Below, piece after piece: positions 16,891 to 25,047 of a stretch of 64,000 nt of DNA. How positions within the stretch are numbered: position 1 is the first letter of the stretch; every line of letters starts with the position of its first letter. The translations under genes and the position numbers were made by a program. This DNA is from Paenibacillus sp. JNUCC-31 (GTDB taxonomy: Bacteria; Bacillota; Bacilli; Paenibacillales; Paenibacillaceae): the NCBI RefSeq assembly GCF_014844075.1, contig NZ_CP062165.1, positions 7,378,001-7,442,000 on the forward strand, read 5' to 3'. The notes beneath the pieces are model-generated. The model was not told the origin of the DNA. It did no database searches and saw nothing but the letters and a program-made list of their open reading frames with translations.

Positions 16891-16933
16891 TTGACAACGG
16901 TTACAGCACATGAGAAAATGTACGCGCGTACAT
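16891..16933 (+). promoter_or_regulatory. Promoter with overlapping cre-like site and palindromic operator upstream of LacI gene
   Basis: TTGACA (16891-16896), 17 bp, then GAAAAT (16914-16919) with TG one base before it (extended -10). TTGACAACGGTTACA (16891-16905) matches the cre pattern WTGNAANCGNWNNCW at 14 of 15 positions. ATGTACGCGCGTACAT (16918-16933) is a perfect 16-base palindrome with a CG centre just at the expected transcription start, the form of a LacI-family operator, so autorepression is likely. Confidence 0.65.
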
Positions 16934-17002
16934 AAATATTATTTTTTAAACAAATTGCATCTGTTTGGCATGGGTTCAGGTAACGTGAAGGAGGTGAATT
17001 CC

Positions 17003-18049
17003 ATGGCATCCCGTAAAGAAGTGGCTGAACTTGCTGGTGTATCCGAAGCTACAGTGTCACGAGTTCTTAATGGCGTTGGTCCTCTTAAAGAGGAAACCCG
17101 TCGTAAAGTGCTCGAAGCTTCCGAGCAACTGGGGTACGTGCCCAGTGCACTGGCCCGCAGCTTTGCGAGAAGTAAAAGTGGTAACCTCGGCGTCGTGTTA
17201 CCCTACGTTCCGAAGGCGCACTTATTCTCGGCGTATTTCTTCTCGGAAATGTTGAGCGGCATTGGGAGCAAAGCCAGAGACAGCGGCATGGACCTGCTGG
17301 TCATGTTCAGGACACCAGATGAAGTGATGAATTATACGGATCTGTTTCGCCGTCAGAAAGTGGATGCTTGCATCATTCTCGGCGCGCGAGATGATCATGG
17401 GGAAATGGTTGCCTTGCAGCAGCTTCAGCAGGCAGGACATCCTTTCTGCATCATGAACCAGCATTTTGCAGGAGAATCATTCATGGAAGTGGATGCCGAT
17501 CATGTGGAGGGCAGCAGGCTGGCAATACGCCACCTTACCGATCAGGGATACCGAAATATTGTTTTTCTTAATGGTCCGGACAGTTATTCCAATAGTCAGG
17601 AGCGGCTTCAGGGCGTTCGGATCGGACTGAATGAAGCCGGAATGAATGTGGATTCCAGTCTTTTGCTGGAGGGGAATTACAGCAGACGAAGCGGGGTGGA
17701 GGCGGCAGCTGCCATCGCGTCTCGGCTTGACGAGATCGATGCTGTATTTGCAGCGAATGATCGGATGGCGATCGGTGTCATGCATGGCTTGCGTGAGCGA
17801 GGGATCAAGGTTCAGGACTTCCCCGCGTTCGTGGGATACGATGACTCCGATGCGGCTGAGATGGCGGTTCCGCCGCTGAGCAGCGTCAGAGTTCCCTTTT
17901 ATGAAATGGGAGAACTGGCTGCATCCAAGCTTATCCATGAATCATTGGGGGCAACAGCTTCAATTGCGAGTTCCGAAGTTTCCTCAGAAAATGCAAGGCA
18001 ATTATTGCCTACAGAACTGATTATCCGTGCATCTTCAATCCGTAATTAA
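17003..18049 (+). CDS. LacI-family transcriptional regulator
   Basis: 348-aa repressor-type regulator. Seen: the N-terminal HTH KEVAELAGVSEATVSRVLNG (5-24), the hinge helix LGYVPSALARSFARSKSG, and a periplasmic-binding-protein-like sensor domain with AVFAANDRMAIGVMHGL and AFVGYDDSDAAEM. Start: GGAGG 8 bases before ATG 17003; the longer in-frame reading from 16910 would run through the promoter and operator and is rejected. It heads the Gfo/Idh-ThuA-Gfo/Idh cluster and most likely regulates it and itself through the CG-centred palindrome. The effector is unknown. Confidence 0.9.
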   Translation: MASRKEVAELAGVSEATVSRVLNGVGPLKEETRRKVLEASEQLGYVPSALARSFARSKSGNLGVVLPYVPKAHLFSAYFFSEMLSGIGSKARDSGMDLLVMFRTPDEVMNYTDLFRRQKVDACIILGARDDHGEMVALQQLQQAGHPFCIMNQHFAGESFMEVDADHVEGSRLAIRHLTDQGYRNIVFLNGPDSYSNSQERLQGVRIGLNEAGMNVDSSLLLEGNYSRRSGVEAAAAIASRLDEIDAVFAANDRMAIGVMHGLRERGIKVQDFPAFVGYDDSDAAEMAVPPLSSVRVPFYEMGELAASKLIHESLGATASIASSEVSSENARQLLPTELIIRASSIRN

Positions 18050-18055
18050 TACATT

Positions 18056-18206
18056 GCTGTAACCTGAAGAAGCGAAGCGTTCGCCTGAAAGCTTTCTGAA
18101 AGAAAGCTGCTTCGGAAGCATACGCTTATCCCCGGATTTCCCCTTCTGAAAAGGATATCAAAAAAATCTGGGGATAACAGCGATCGGAAGGTTGTTCTGT
18201 CATCGG
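18056..18206 (+). ncRNA. Candidate structured RNA element, copy 1 (upstream of Gfo/Idh gene)
   Basis: Between lacI and the Gfo/Idh gene. Order: closing helix arm TAACCT (18060-18065), conserved GAAGAAGCGAAGCGTTCGCC (18066-18085), a variable insert with its own hairpins (AGCTTTC/GAAAGCT), a 12-bp stem TTATCCCCGGAT / ATCTGGGGATAA (18126-18137 / 18166-18177) with a short inner stem, conserved AACAGCGATC (18176-18185), and the second closing arm AGGTTG (18189-18194). The same layout with different stem sequences occurs twice at 50132-50487. No protein is encoded. Whether it acts as RNA leader or as a DNA repeat is not known. Confidence 0.5.
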
Positions 18207-18270
18207 AGTGGCAAGTGTAAATATTCTTTAATTCAACTTGTATAGTTAGATTCCAAAGGAGGAAATGACC

Positions 18271-19443
18271 ATGTCAAATCGTCTTCATGTCGGAATGGTT
18301 GGATACAAATTTATGGGGAAAGCCCATAGCAATGCTTATCGCAGTCTGCCCATGTTTTTCCCGTCAGCTCCGCTACAGCCAGAGATGTCGGTTATCTGTG
18401 GACGTAACGAAAAGGGAGTTCAGGAAGCCGCCAGCCAGTTCGGCTGGTCTGAGAGTGTAACAGACTGGCGTGAACTGGTGCGACGTGATGATATCGATCT
18501 GATCGATATTAACGCGCCAAGTGATGCCCATAAGGAAATCGCACTGGAAGCCGCTCGTCAGGGTAAACATCTGTTCTGTGAAAAGCCGCTGGCTCTATCG
18601 CTTGCTGATTCGCGTGAAATGCTTCAGGCTGCGGAAGAAGCAGGCGTCGCGCATATGGTCGGATTCAACTATCGTTTCTCTCCGGCTGTGCAGCTGGCCA
18701 AAGAATTGGTGCAAAGCGGACGTCTGGGCAAAATCTATCATTTCCGCGCGTTCTTCCTTCAGGACTGGATTATGGACCCTTCATTCCCGCTGGTATGGCG
18801 TCTGCAAAAGGAAGTGGCAGGTTCCGGCTCGCATGGGGACCTTGGCGCACACCTGATTGATCTGGCACGCTTCCTGGTGGGTGAATTCAAGGAAGTGATC
18901 GGGATGAGCGAAACGTTCATCAAAGAGCGGCCACTTGCCTCTGAAATGACCGGACTTAGTGCCAAAGGCAGTTCAAATGCAGATGCGCCGAAGGGCGAAG
19001 TGACCGTAGATGATGCTACATTGTTCCTGGCACGATTCGAAGATGGCGCATTGGGAAGCTTCGAGGCTACGCGCTTTGCAGCAGGTCATCGCAGTACCAA
19101 TTCATTTGAGATCAACGGCAGTCTGGGCAGCGTTCGGTTTGATTTCGAACGGATGAATGAACTGGAAGTGTATTTTACGAAGGACGAGGAAGACGTGCAG
19201 GGCTTCCGCCGAGTTCTGGCGACGGATCCGGCACACAAATATGCTGAAGCCTGGTGGCCTGCGGGACACACGATTGGATTCGAGCATACGTTCACACATG
19301 AAATGCTGGAACTGGTGACTGCGATCTCTGAAGGACGTCAGCCTCAGCCGAATTTCCACGATGGCGTTGCGTGTCAAGCAATACTTGAGGCAGTGGAACG
19401 TTCCGTTACAGAGCGCCGCTGGGTGTCGCTGGAAGAGATGTAA
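18271..19443 (+). CDS. Gfo/Idh/MocA-family oxidoreductase
   Basis: 390-aa NAD(P)-dependent dehydrogenase of the glucose-fructose oxidoreductase/inositol dehydrogenase family. Seen: the Rossmann start VGMVGYKFMGKAHSNAYRSL, DINAPSDAHKEIALEAARQGKHLFCEKPLALS (the EKP motif with catalytic lysine near residue 105), and the C-terminal alpha/beta domain with GSHGDLGAHLIDLARFLVGE carrying the His of the active site. Start: AGGAGG 8 bases before ATG 18271; ATG 18265 is too close to that site. First gene after the structured element, followed by ThuA and a second family member; together they suggest oxidation of a sugar, inositol or glycoside, unidentified. Confidence 0.88.
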   Translation: MSNRLHVGMVGYKFMGKAHSNAYRSLPMFFPSAPLQPEMSVICGRNEKGVQEAASQFGWSESVTDWRELVRRDDIDLIDINAPSDAHKEIALEAARQGKHLFCEKPLALSLADSREMLQAAEEAGVAHMVGFNYRFSPAVQLAKELVQSGRLGKIYHFRAFFLQDWIMDPSFPLVWRLQKEVAGSGSHGDLGAHLIDLARFLVGEFKEVIGMSETFIKERPLASEMTGLSAKGSSNADAPKGEVTVDDATLFLARFEDGALGSFEATRFAAGHRSTNSFEINGSLGSVRFDFERMNELEVYFTKDEEDVQGFRRVLATDPAHKYAEAWWPAGHTIGFEHTFTHEMLELVTAISEGRQPQPNFHDGVACQAILEAVERSVTERRWVSLEEM

Positions 19444-19605
19444 GTGTCCACAATTACTACATTGTGAAGTGGATGTCATGTGGGCACTCTTTTGAAAGAT
19501 ATGAGCTAGATATAAGCCAGGATGTTGAACTTGAAGAGATCTTGAATTGGTGTAAGGTCCGACAGATGGACAATAACTTAATTTTCGGAAAGCGAGTGAT
19601 GGGTG

Positions 19606-20334
19606 ATGAGCAAAGCACTAATCGTATGGGGCGGCTGGGATGGACATGAACCGGAGCAGGTAGCAGCAATTTTTGAACGCATTCTGAAGGAAGAGCAATT
19701 TGAGGTTGAAGTATCGGATACACTGAATGCTTATGCGGATGCAGAGAAACTGATGGGTCTGGATCTGATCGTTCCGCTGTGGACGATGGGGCAGATTGAG
19801 CAGGAGCTGGTCAATAACGTATCTGCGGCTGTTCAGAGCGGCGTAGGTCTTGCGGGCCTTCATGGCGGGATGTGTGATGCGTTCCGCAACAACGTTGACT
19901 GGCAGTTCATGACGGGCGGCCAGTGGGTTGCGCATCCGGGGAACGACGGCGTGGAGTACACGGTAAACATGAAGCGCGGTTCCAGTCCACTCCTGGATCA
20001 TATTGAAGATTTCCAGGTGAAAAGTGAACAGTACTACCTGCACGTGGACCCTGCTGTGGAAGTGCTGGCAACAACACGTTTTCCTGTTGTAAATGGTCCT
20101 CATGCAGCGAACGGCCCAGTGGATATGCCCGTCGTTTGGACTAAACGCTGGGGTGCAGGCCGTGTGTTCTATAATTCGCTCGGACACCATGCAGATATCG
20201 TGGAGATGAAACAAGTTACCGAGATGATGCGCAGTGGTTTCAAATGGACTGCCGCAGGCAAAGCGCTCGCGCAGAGCCGCACCGATGCAGTCGCTGAGGT
20301 TTACACAGGAATGGCAGATAATCAGAGTCATTAG
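19606..20334 (+). CDS. ThuA-like family protein
   Basis: 242-aa class-I glutamine amidotransferase-like (ThuA/trehalose utilisation) protein. Seen: ALIVWGGWDGHEPEQVA at the N-terminus, LDLIVPLWTMGQIE, VGLAGLHGGMCDAFR (about 82-96), FMTGGQWVAHPG and the closing WGAGRVFYNSLGHHADI. ThuA proteins accompany Gfo/Idh dehydrogenases in the breakdown of disaccharides and 3-keto sugars; the precise chemistry here is unknown. Start ATG 19606, with a GTG one codon earlier as an alternative; the ribosome site is weak (GTGATGGG). The 160 bp before it hold no gene I can support. Confidence 0.85.
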   Translation: MSKALIVWGGWDGHEPEQVAAIFERILKEEQFEVEVSDTLNAYADAEKLMGLDLIVPLWTMGQIEQELVNNVSAAVQSGVGLAGLHGGMCDAFRNNVDWQFMTGGQWVAHPGNDGVEYTVNMKRGSSPLLDHIEDFQVKSEQYYLHVDPAVEVLATTRFPVVNGPHAANGPVDMPVVWTKRWGAGRVFYNSLGHHADIVEMKQVTEMMRSGFKWTAAGKALAQSRTDAVAEVYTGMADNQSH

Positions 20335-20412
20335 TTTTTATTCATACTAAATCCAAATTGAATCCGTTGAGATAAATATATACACCCACATAACCGCGTT
20401 CTAATGATTGTT

Positions 20413-20427
20413 ATGGAAGCGCTATAT
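20413..20427 (+). promoter_or_regulatory. cre-like site before the second Gfo/Idh gene
   Basis: ATGGAAGCGCTATAT fits the relaxed cre pattern WTGNAANCGNWNNCW at 14 of 15 positions (A in place of the last C). It lies 29 bp before the start codon, a position where CcpA binding would block transcription. Confidence 0.4.
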
Positions 20428-20455
20428 CAAGTGGGAATGCGAAGGGAGCCCAGGC

Positions 20456-21562
20456 ATGAAAACAATGAAAGTAGGCATTATCGGCTGCGGTAAAATCAGT
20501 GGTATTTATATGGAGAATTGTCACCGGTTTGAGGTGCTTGATCTAGTTGCGGTTGCAGACCTTGACCGGAATAGAGCAGAGGAGCAGGCAGCGGCCTATA
20601 ATGTTCCTAACGTATATACGGTAGATGAAATTTTGGCAGACCCCGAGATTGATTTGATTATCAATCTGACCATTCCTGCCGTTCATGCGGATGTATGCTT
20701 GCGGGCACTTGAAGCAGGTAAGCATGTCTATGTGGAGAAACCACTCGCTGTCACACGAGAAGAGGGTCAGGCTGTGCTTGAAATGGCCAAACGCAAAGGT
20801 TTGCTCGTAGGCTGTGCGCCTGAGACATTCTTTGGATCAGGCATTCAGACTGCGCTCAAGCTGGTGGAGGAAGGTGTAATTGGTAAACCTGTGGCGGCTA
20901 CCGCATTTATGATGGCTCGTGGGCATGAACACTGGCATCCTGATCCGGAGTTTTATTATGCCGCTGGCGGTGGTCCGATGTTCGATATGGGACCTTATTA
21001 CCTCACTGCGTTGGTGCAGCTGTTGGGACCGATCCAGGCCATTGCAGGCATGACGGGAAAAGCCATGGAAGAACGAACCATTACCAGCGAGAAAAAGAGA
21101 GGGCAGACTATCCCAGTCGAAATTCCGACGCATGTGGCGGGGTTGTTGCAGTTCGAACAGGGTGCTATTGGTACGCTGATTACGAGCTTTGATATTTTTG
21201 GCGGTAGCACGTTGCCGCCGATTGAGATATATGGCACACATGGCACTTTGCAGGTGCCTGATCCGAATACCTTTGGCGGTCCGGTTCGATACCAATTGAT
21301 GGGTGAACGGGAGTGGACGGAAGTACCTCTTCTTCCAGGGTACCAGGAGAATACACGCGGCATCGGTGTCGCAGATATGGCTTATGCAGTGAACAGCGGT
21401 CGCGCTCACCGGGCGAGTGGAGAACTGGCCTACCATGTGCTCGAAGCCATGTGGGCGTTCCATGATTCGTCGGAAGAACAGACTTTCTATAAAATGAAGA
21501 GCACATGTCAGCGTCCTGCTGCATTGCCGGCCGATCTGCCCTTGTATACGCTGGATCAGTAA
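20456..21562 (+). CDS. Gfo/Idh/MocA-family oxidoreductase
   Basis: 368 aa. Seen: VGIIGCGKISGIYMENCHRF at the N-terminus, NLTIPAVHADVCLRALEAGKHVYVEKPLAV with the EKP motif (about residue 95), a central domain with HEHWHPDPEFYYAAGGGPMFDMGPYYL that supplies the active-site histidines, and IEIYGTHGTLQVPDPNTFGG. The start is ATG 20456 with GAAGGGAG 7 bases upstream; an in-frame ATG further up lacks a ribosome site. Paired with ThuA and the dehydrogenase at 18271-19443. Related enzymes oxidise the 3-position of glycosides or inositols, but the substrate here cannot be named. Confidence 0.88.
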   Translation: MKTMKVGIIGCGKISGIYMENCHRFEVLDLVAVADLDRNRAEEQAAAYNVPNVYTVDEILADPEIDLIINLTIPAVHADVCLRALEAGKHVYVEKPLAVTREEGQAVLEMAKRKGLLVGCAPETFFGSGIQTALKLVEEGVIGKPVAATAFMMARGHEHWHPDPEFYYAAGGGPMFDMGPYYLTALVQLLGPIQAIAGMTGKAMEERTITSEKKRGQTIPVEIPTHVAGLLQFEQGAIGTLITSFDIFGGSTLPPIEIYGTHGTLQVPDPNTFGGPVRYQLMGEREWTEVPLLPGYQENTRGIGVADMAYAVNSGRAHRASGELAYHVLEAMWAFHDSSEEQTFYKMKSTCQRPAALPADLPLYTLDQ

Positions 21563-21589
21563 TTGATCCATTTTTACTGTAATTAGACT

Positions 21590-21636
21590 ATAGCCCTGTC
21601 TCCCGGTACGAGGGAAGCAGGGCTATTTCATTTTAT
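21590..21636. terminator. Terminator between convergent Gfo/Idh and radical-SAM genes
   Basis: ATAGCCCTG (21590-21598) pairs with CAGGGCTAT (21618-21626); TCCC/GGGA extends the hairpin inside; TTCATTTTAT follows. Likely works for both convergent genes. Confidence 0.75.
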
Positions 21637-21648
21637 AGCCAAATATGA

Positions 21649-22470
21649 TTAAGGTTCGAATCCAGCTTGGCTAATCCAGATTTCATTTTCTGCAAAATGC
21701 GCCTTCATTCGTTGGACTACCTTTTTGTACGCCTCGGGGCTATACCAATCCTCCTGCCCCACTTGCTGATAAAGCGATTCCATGCCAAGTCTGCGGGTGC
21801 GCTTGCCTTCACTGCCATCTCCCATAAAATAATCGTCAATGCATACCCGCTGGACGAGCGGTCTCAGGACGGCTGCAAATTTTTCGCTGCTGGGCAATAC
21901 GGGTGCAATAGCAGCCTGTGTGGGGATACCGGCATCCCGTAGTTGTTTCAATGCTCGCAATCTGCCAGCAATTGGTGGAGCTGCTGGACTGAATTGCTTG
22001 CGGATATCATCCAGATCCGTTTCCACGGTCATGCTGACACGCACACGGTTACCCAACTTTTGCAGTAGATCGATATCTCGGGTCACCAGTGGACTGCGGG
22101 TTTGAACCAATATAAATTCGGGTGGATATTCAACCATGACTTCAAGCAAAGACCGCGTAATCTGCTCCTTATATTCAACCGGCTGATACGGATCAGTGCT
22201 GGATGACATAAAAATGGTGACTTTCCCTTTCGTTTTTGCGCGTTTCAGCTCTTTGGCGAGCACTTGGGCGGCTTCCTGTTTCACATCAACCCAGCTTCCC
22301 CAGGGTTCTTTGCGAAATAAAGATACGGGCATTTGCCTCACATAACAATAGGAACAGCCAAAAGCACAGCCTGTATAGGGATTTAGCGTATGCGTATAGC
22401 CATCAAGGAACCCGGTTCCTTTGTTCAGCAACGTTTTGGGTACTTTGTATACCAGGCCGGTCTTCATCAT
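21649..22470 (-). CDS. SPL-family radical SAM protein (COG1533-like)
   Basis: 273-aa radical SAM enzyme of the spore-photoproduct-lyase-related group. Seen: the cluster motif GCAFGCSYCY (CxxxCxxC, about residues 36-43) that holds a 4Fe-4S centre, FMSSSTDPYQPVE (about 88-100), TRSPLVTRDIDLL and SMTVETDLDDIRKQFSP. It is shorter than true spore photoproduct lyase (~340 aa) and lacks its N-terminal region, so it belongs to the smaller uncharacterised subgroup. Its start overlaps the adaA stop (ATGA), so it is translated from the same message as an alkylation-damage regulator. Confidence 0.82.
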   Translation of the reverse strand: MMKTGLVYKVPKTLLNKGTGFLDGYTHTLNPYTGCAFGCSYCYVRQMPVSLFRKEPWGSWVDVKQEAAQVLAKELKRAKTKGKVTIFMSSSTDPYQPVEYKEQITRSLLEVMVEYPPEFILVQTRSPLVTRDIDLLQKLGNRVRVSMTVETDLDDIRKQFSPAAPPIAGRLRALKQLRDAGIPTQAAIAPVLPSSEKFAAVLRPLVQRVCIDDYFMGDGSEGKRTRRLGMESLYQQVGQEDWYSPEAYKKVVQRMKAHFAENEIWISQAGFEP

Positions 22471-23051
22471 TCATCACGCCTTTGTTCACGGTAATTGGCA
22501 GGTGTACATCCTGAATGTTTGCGAAATACAGTAATAAAATACGTTGGATTGGCTATACCAACCTGACGGCCGATATCTGTTACAGTAAGCCCGGTGCTTT
22601 CAAGCAATTTCCGGGCTTCGGTGACACGTTTTTCCTGAATATACTCTACCGGGGTTAGGCCAGTAATCCGTTTGAACACCCGATGCAGATGATATGGACT
22701 GCCGTGACTAACGTTCGCAAGAATATCAAGAGTTAGGGGGGCGGCAAAATGATGTTCTATATAGTCCGTTACAACGGAAATCCACTCCTGATCAGGGACA
22801 CGCTCGCCCGTTGGTTTACATCGTTTGCATGGACGGAAATGTCGCGCCAATGCTTCTTCAGGGTTGTTAAATATAGAGACATTCTCATATTTGGGCGCTT
22901 TTGATTTGCAGGAAGGTCGGCAAAAGATACCTGTTGTTTTGACACCGTAATAGAATTTTCCATCAAAGCTGCTGTCGTTGTGGATAATGGCATTCCACTG
23001 TTTGTCTTCTATAGGAACAGAATCTGGTTGATAGGAATTGGGACTTTCCAA
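22467..23051 (-). CDS. adaA: AdaA-like methylphosphotriester-DNA methyltransferase / AraC regulator
   Basis: Ada-type protein that takes a methyl group from a DNA phosphotriester onto a zinc-bound cysteine and then activates alkylation-repair genes. Seen: the Ada metal-binding domain with GKFYYGVKTTGIFCRPSC (first two zinc cysteines, about 43 and 47) and RPCKRC (second pair, about 74 and 77), then an AraC-type double HTH with LTLDILANVSHGSPYHLHRVFK and VGIANPTYFITVFRKHSG. Start: TTG at 23051 has GAGGTGAT upstream at good spacing; an in-frame ATG at 23072 with a poorer AGGGG is possible. Length ~195-201 aa, close to B. subtilis AdaA. A separate AdaB methyltransferase is not present nearby. Confidence 0.87.
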   Translation of the reverse strand: MESPNSYQPDSVPIEDKQWNAIIHNDSSFDGKFYYGVKTTGIFCRPSCKSKAPKYENVSIFNNPEEALARHFRPCKRCKPTGERVPDQEWISVVTDYIEHHFAAPLTLDILANVSHGSPYHLHRVFKRITGLTPVEYIQEKRVTEARKLLESTGLTVTDIGRQVGIANPTYFITVFRKHSGCTPANYREQRRDE

Positions 23052-23234
23052 AAGAATCACCTCAAGTCTCATTATACCCCTGATTCATAGAGATCGAGGG
23101 ATTTCCATTTAAAAAAGCAAGATATCAATATGTTGGAAAACGACCTCCCTTCATTCTGAATGAAATATAAGCTACAATGTACAGGATGACAAGCTGTTTA
23201 AGCGTGAAATTTATTTACGAAAGAGGTAGGTAGA

Positions 23235-24215
23235 ATGGTTCGTTTTGGAGTGGTAGGTACCAACTGGATTACTGAGAGGCTTCTTGAGGCCGCTGCACAA
23301 GTCGAAGGATTCGAATTGACGGCCGTTTATTCAAGAACTGAAGATAAAGCTAATGCATTTGCAGATCAATATCAGGCTGCGCTTCGATTCACTAACCTGG
23401 AAGAGATGGCGACGAGTGATGGTCTTGATGCCGTGTACATCGCTACACCGAATACCTTTCATGCCGAACAGGCTGAATTGTTTCTGAGAAACGGCAAACA
23501 TGTCTTGTGCGAAAAGCCTTTGGCTGCCAACGCGGCAGAGGTCCGTCGTATGATTGATACCGCGCGAGAACATGAAGTTTTGCTCATGGAAGCCATGAAA
23601 TCAACCCTTGTTCCTTCGTTCAAAATGGTACAATCTCACCTACATAAAATTGGCCCTGTACGTAAATATGTGGCGAGTTACTGCCAATACTCTTCCAGAT
23701 ACGACAAGTATAAAGAAGGAATCGTCCTGAATGCGTTCAAACCCGATCTCGCTAATGGTGCATTAATGGATCTTGGGGTATATTGTCTCTATCCATTAAT
23801 TACACTGTTTGGTGAGCCTAACCAGGTTCAGTCCCAAGCGATGATGCTGGAATCAGGGGTAGACGGACAAGGCAGTGTCATTCTGAAATATGAGGAGATG
23901 GAAGCGGTAGTGACATACTCCAAAATCTCCAATTCTCATATTCCAAGCGAAATTATGGGCGAACGAGGCAGCATCATCATTGACAAAATTGGTTCACCCG
24001 AACATGCGGAGATACGCTACAATGATGGTACGGTGGAAAAACTCACTGCCGAGCAAATTCATCCGTCGATGTATTATGAAGTGGAGGAGTTTGTCAATCT
24101 GATTCAGCAGGGCAAAAGGGAATCGGATATGAACACATATGAACGTTCCTATGTTACCATGCAGGTGATGGATCAGATCCGGCAGCAGATTGGTCTGGTT
24201 TTTCCTAACGATTAA
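23235..24215 (+). CDS. Gfo/Idh/MocA-family oxidoreductase
   Basis: 326 aa, the third member of this family in the window but a different branch (resembles dihydrodiol-dehydrogenase-like and YrbE-type proteins). Seen: FGVVGTNWITERLLEAA, VYIATPNTFHAEQAELFLRNGKHVLCEKPLA (EKP motif near residue 95) and GALMDLGVYCLYPLITLFG. AAAGAGGTAGG precedes the ATG. It transcribes away from adaA; a methyltransferase gene follows after 24 bp, so the two probably share a message. Substrate unknown. Confidence 0.87.
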   Translation: MVRFGVVGTNWITERLLEAAAQVEGFELTAVYSRTEDKANAFADQYQAALRFTNLEEMATSDGLDAVYIATPNTFHAEQAELFLRNGKHVLCEKPLAANAAEVRRMIDTAREHEVLLMEAMKSTLVPSFKMVQSHLHKIGPVRKYVASYCQYSSRYDKYKEGIVLNAFKPDLANGALMDLGVYCLYPLITLFGEPNQVQSQAMMLESGVDGQGSVILKYEEMEAVVTYSKISNSHIPSEIMGERGSIIIDKIGSPEHAEIRYNDGTVEKLTAEQIHPSMYYEVEEFVNLIQQGKRESDMNTYERSYVTMQVMDQIRQQIGLVFPND

Positions 24216-24239
24216 TTCAGGAAAGTGAGCTGAGACGAG

Positions 24240-24956
24240 ATGAGCAGAGATGAGCAGAAGAGCAAAGCAGCCGGGCTTGAGCTGGCGCAGATTATATTTA
24301 TTGGGCGAACTTTCGAGGAATATATGAAGATGTTCAACCTGACCGTGGATGAAATTAAGGGGAAATCCATTCTCGATTGTCCGGGCGGGGCTTGTTCTTT
24401 CAGCAGCCATGCGCGAGGGTTGGGTGCCGATCCAGTGGCAGCGGATATTGCTTATGAATACGAGAGCGACCAACTGGAAGTGAAGGGATTTCAGGATATT
24501 GAACATACGATGAAGCAAATGGAACAGGTACAAGACAAATATAGATGGGATGATTTCGGTTCGATCCATGGTCTGAAAGAAGAACGTAGACGTGCAATCA
24601 CCGATTGTGTAGCGGATATGAGACGTTTTCCTGACCGTTATGTGGCCTCTGTACTGCCGGAGTTGCCGTTTGCCAATGAACAATTCGATCTGACATTGTC
24701 CGCACATTTCCTGTTTACCTATGCAGATCGTCTGGATGTCGATTTCCATCTTCAGACCATCCTGGAGCTGTTGCGTGTGAGCAAGCGGGAACTGCGGATT
24801 TTTCCAACAGTAGGCTTGTCTGGCAAACGTTATGAGCATATGGATGAACTAAAGGCTATACTGGAAGAACGCGGATATATTACTACTGAAGAGAAAACCT
24901 CATACGAATTCCAGCGGGGAGCACACACGATGCTCCATATTGTGAAACCCCGATAA
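24240..24956 (+). CDS. Class I SAM-dependent methyltransferase-like protein
   Basis: 238 aa. Seen: SILDCPGGACSFSSHARGLG (about 43-62), a variant of the SAM-binding glycine motif, followed by acidic ADIAYEYESD, and ELPFANEQFDLTLSAHFLF (about 140-158) in the place of motif IV. The end is RGAHTMLHIVKP. Two in-frame ATGs (24240 and 24249) are possible and neither has a strong ribosome site, which suggests coupling to the upstream gene. I cannot name a substrate. Confidence 0.75.
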   Translation: MSRDEQKSKAAGLELAQIIFIGRTFEEYMKMFNLTVDEIKGKSILDCPGGACSFSSHARGLGADPVAADIAYEYESDQLEVKGFQDIEHTMKQMEQVQDKYRWDDFGSIHGLKEERRRAITDCVADMRRFPDRYVASVLPELPFANEQFDLTLSAHFLFTYADRLDVDFHLQTILELLRVSKRELRIFPTVGLSGKRYEHMDELKAILEERGYITTEEKTSYEFQRGAHTMLHIVKPR

Positions 24957-25047
24957 AAACACCTGAATTGCAACAACACAAGCAGCACTTTTCATGAAGG
25001 TTTAAATAAGGTACGCATGATAAAAAGAGGTTAGGAGGTCTTATCGG

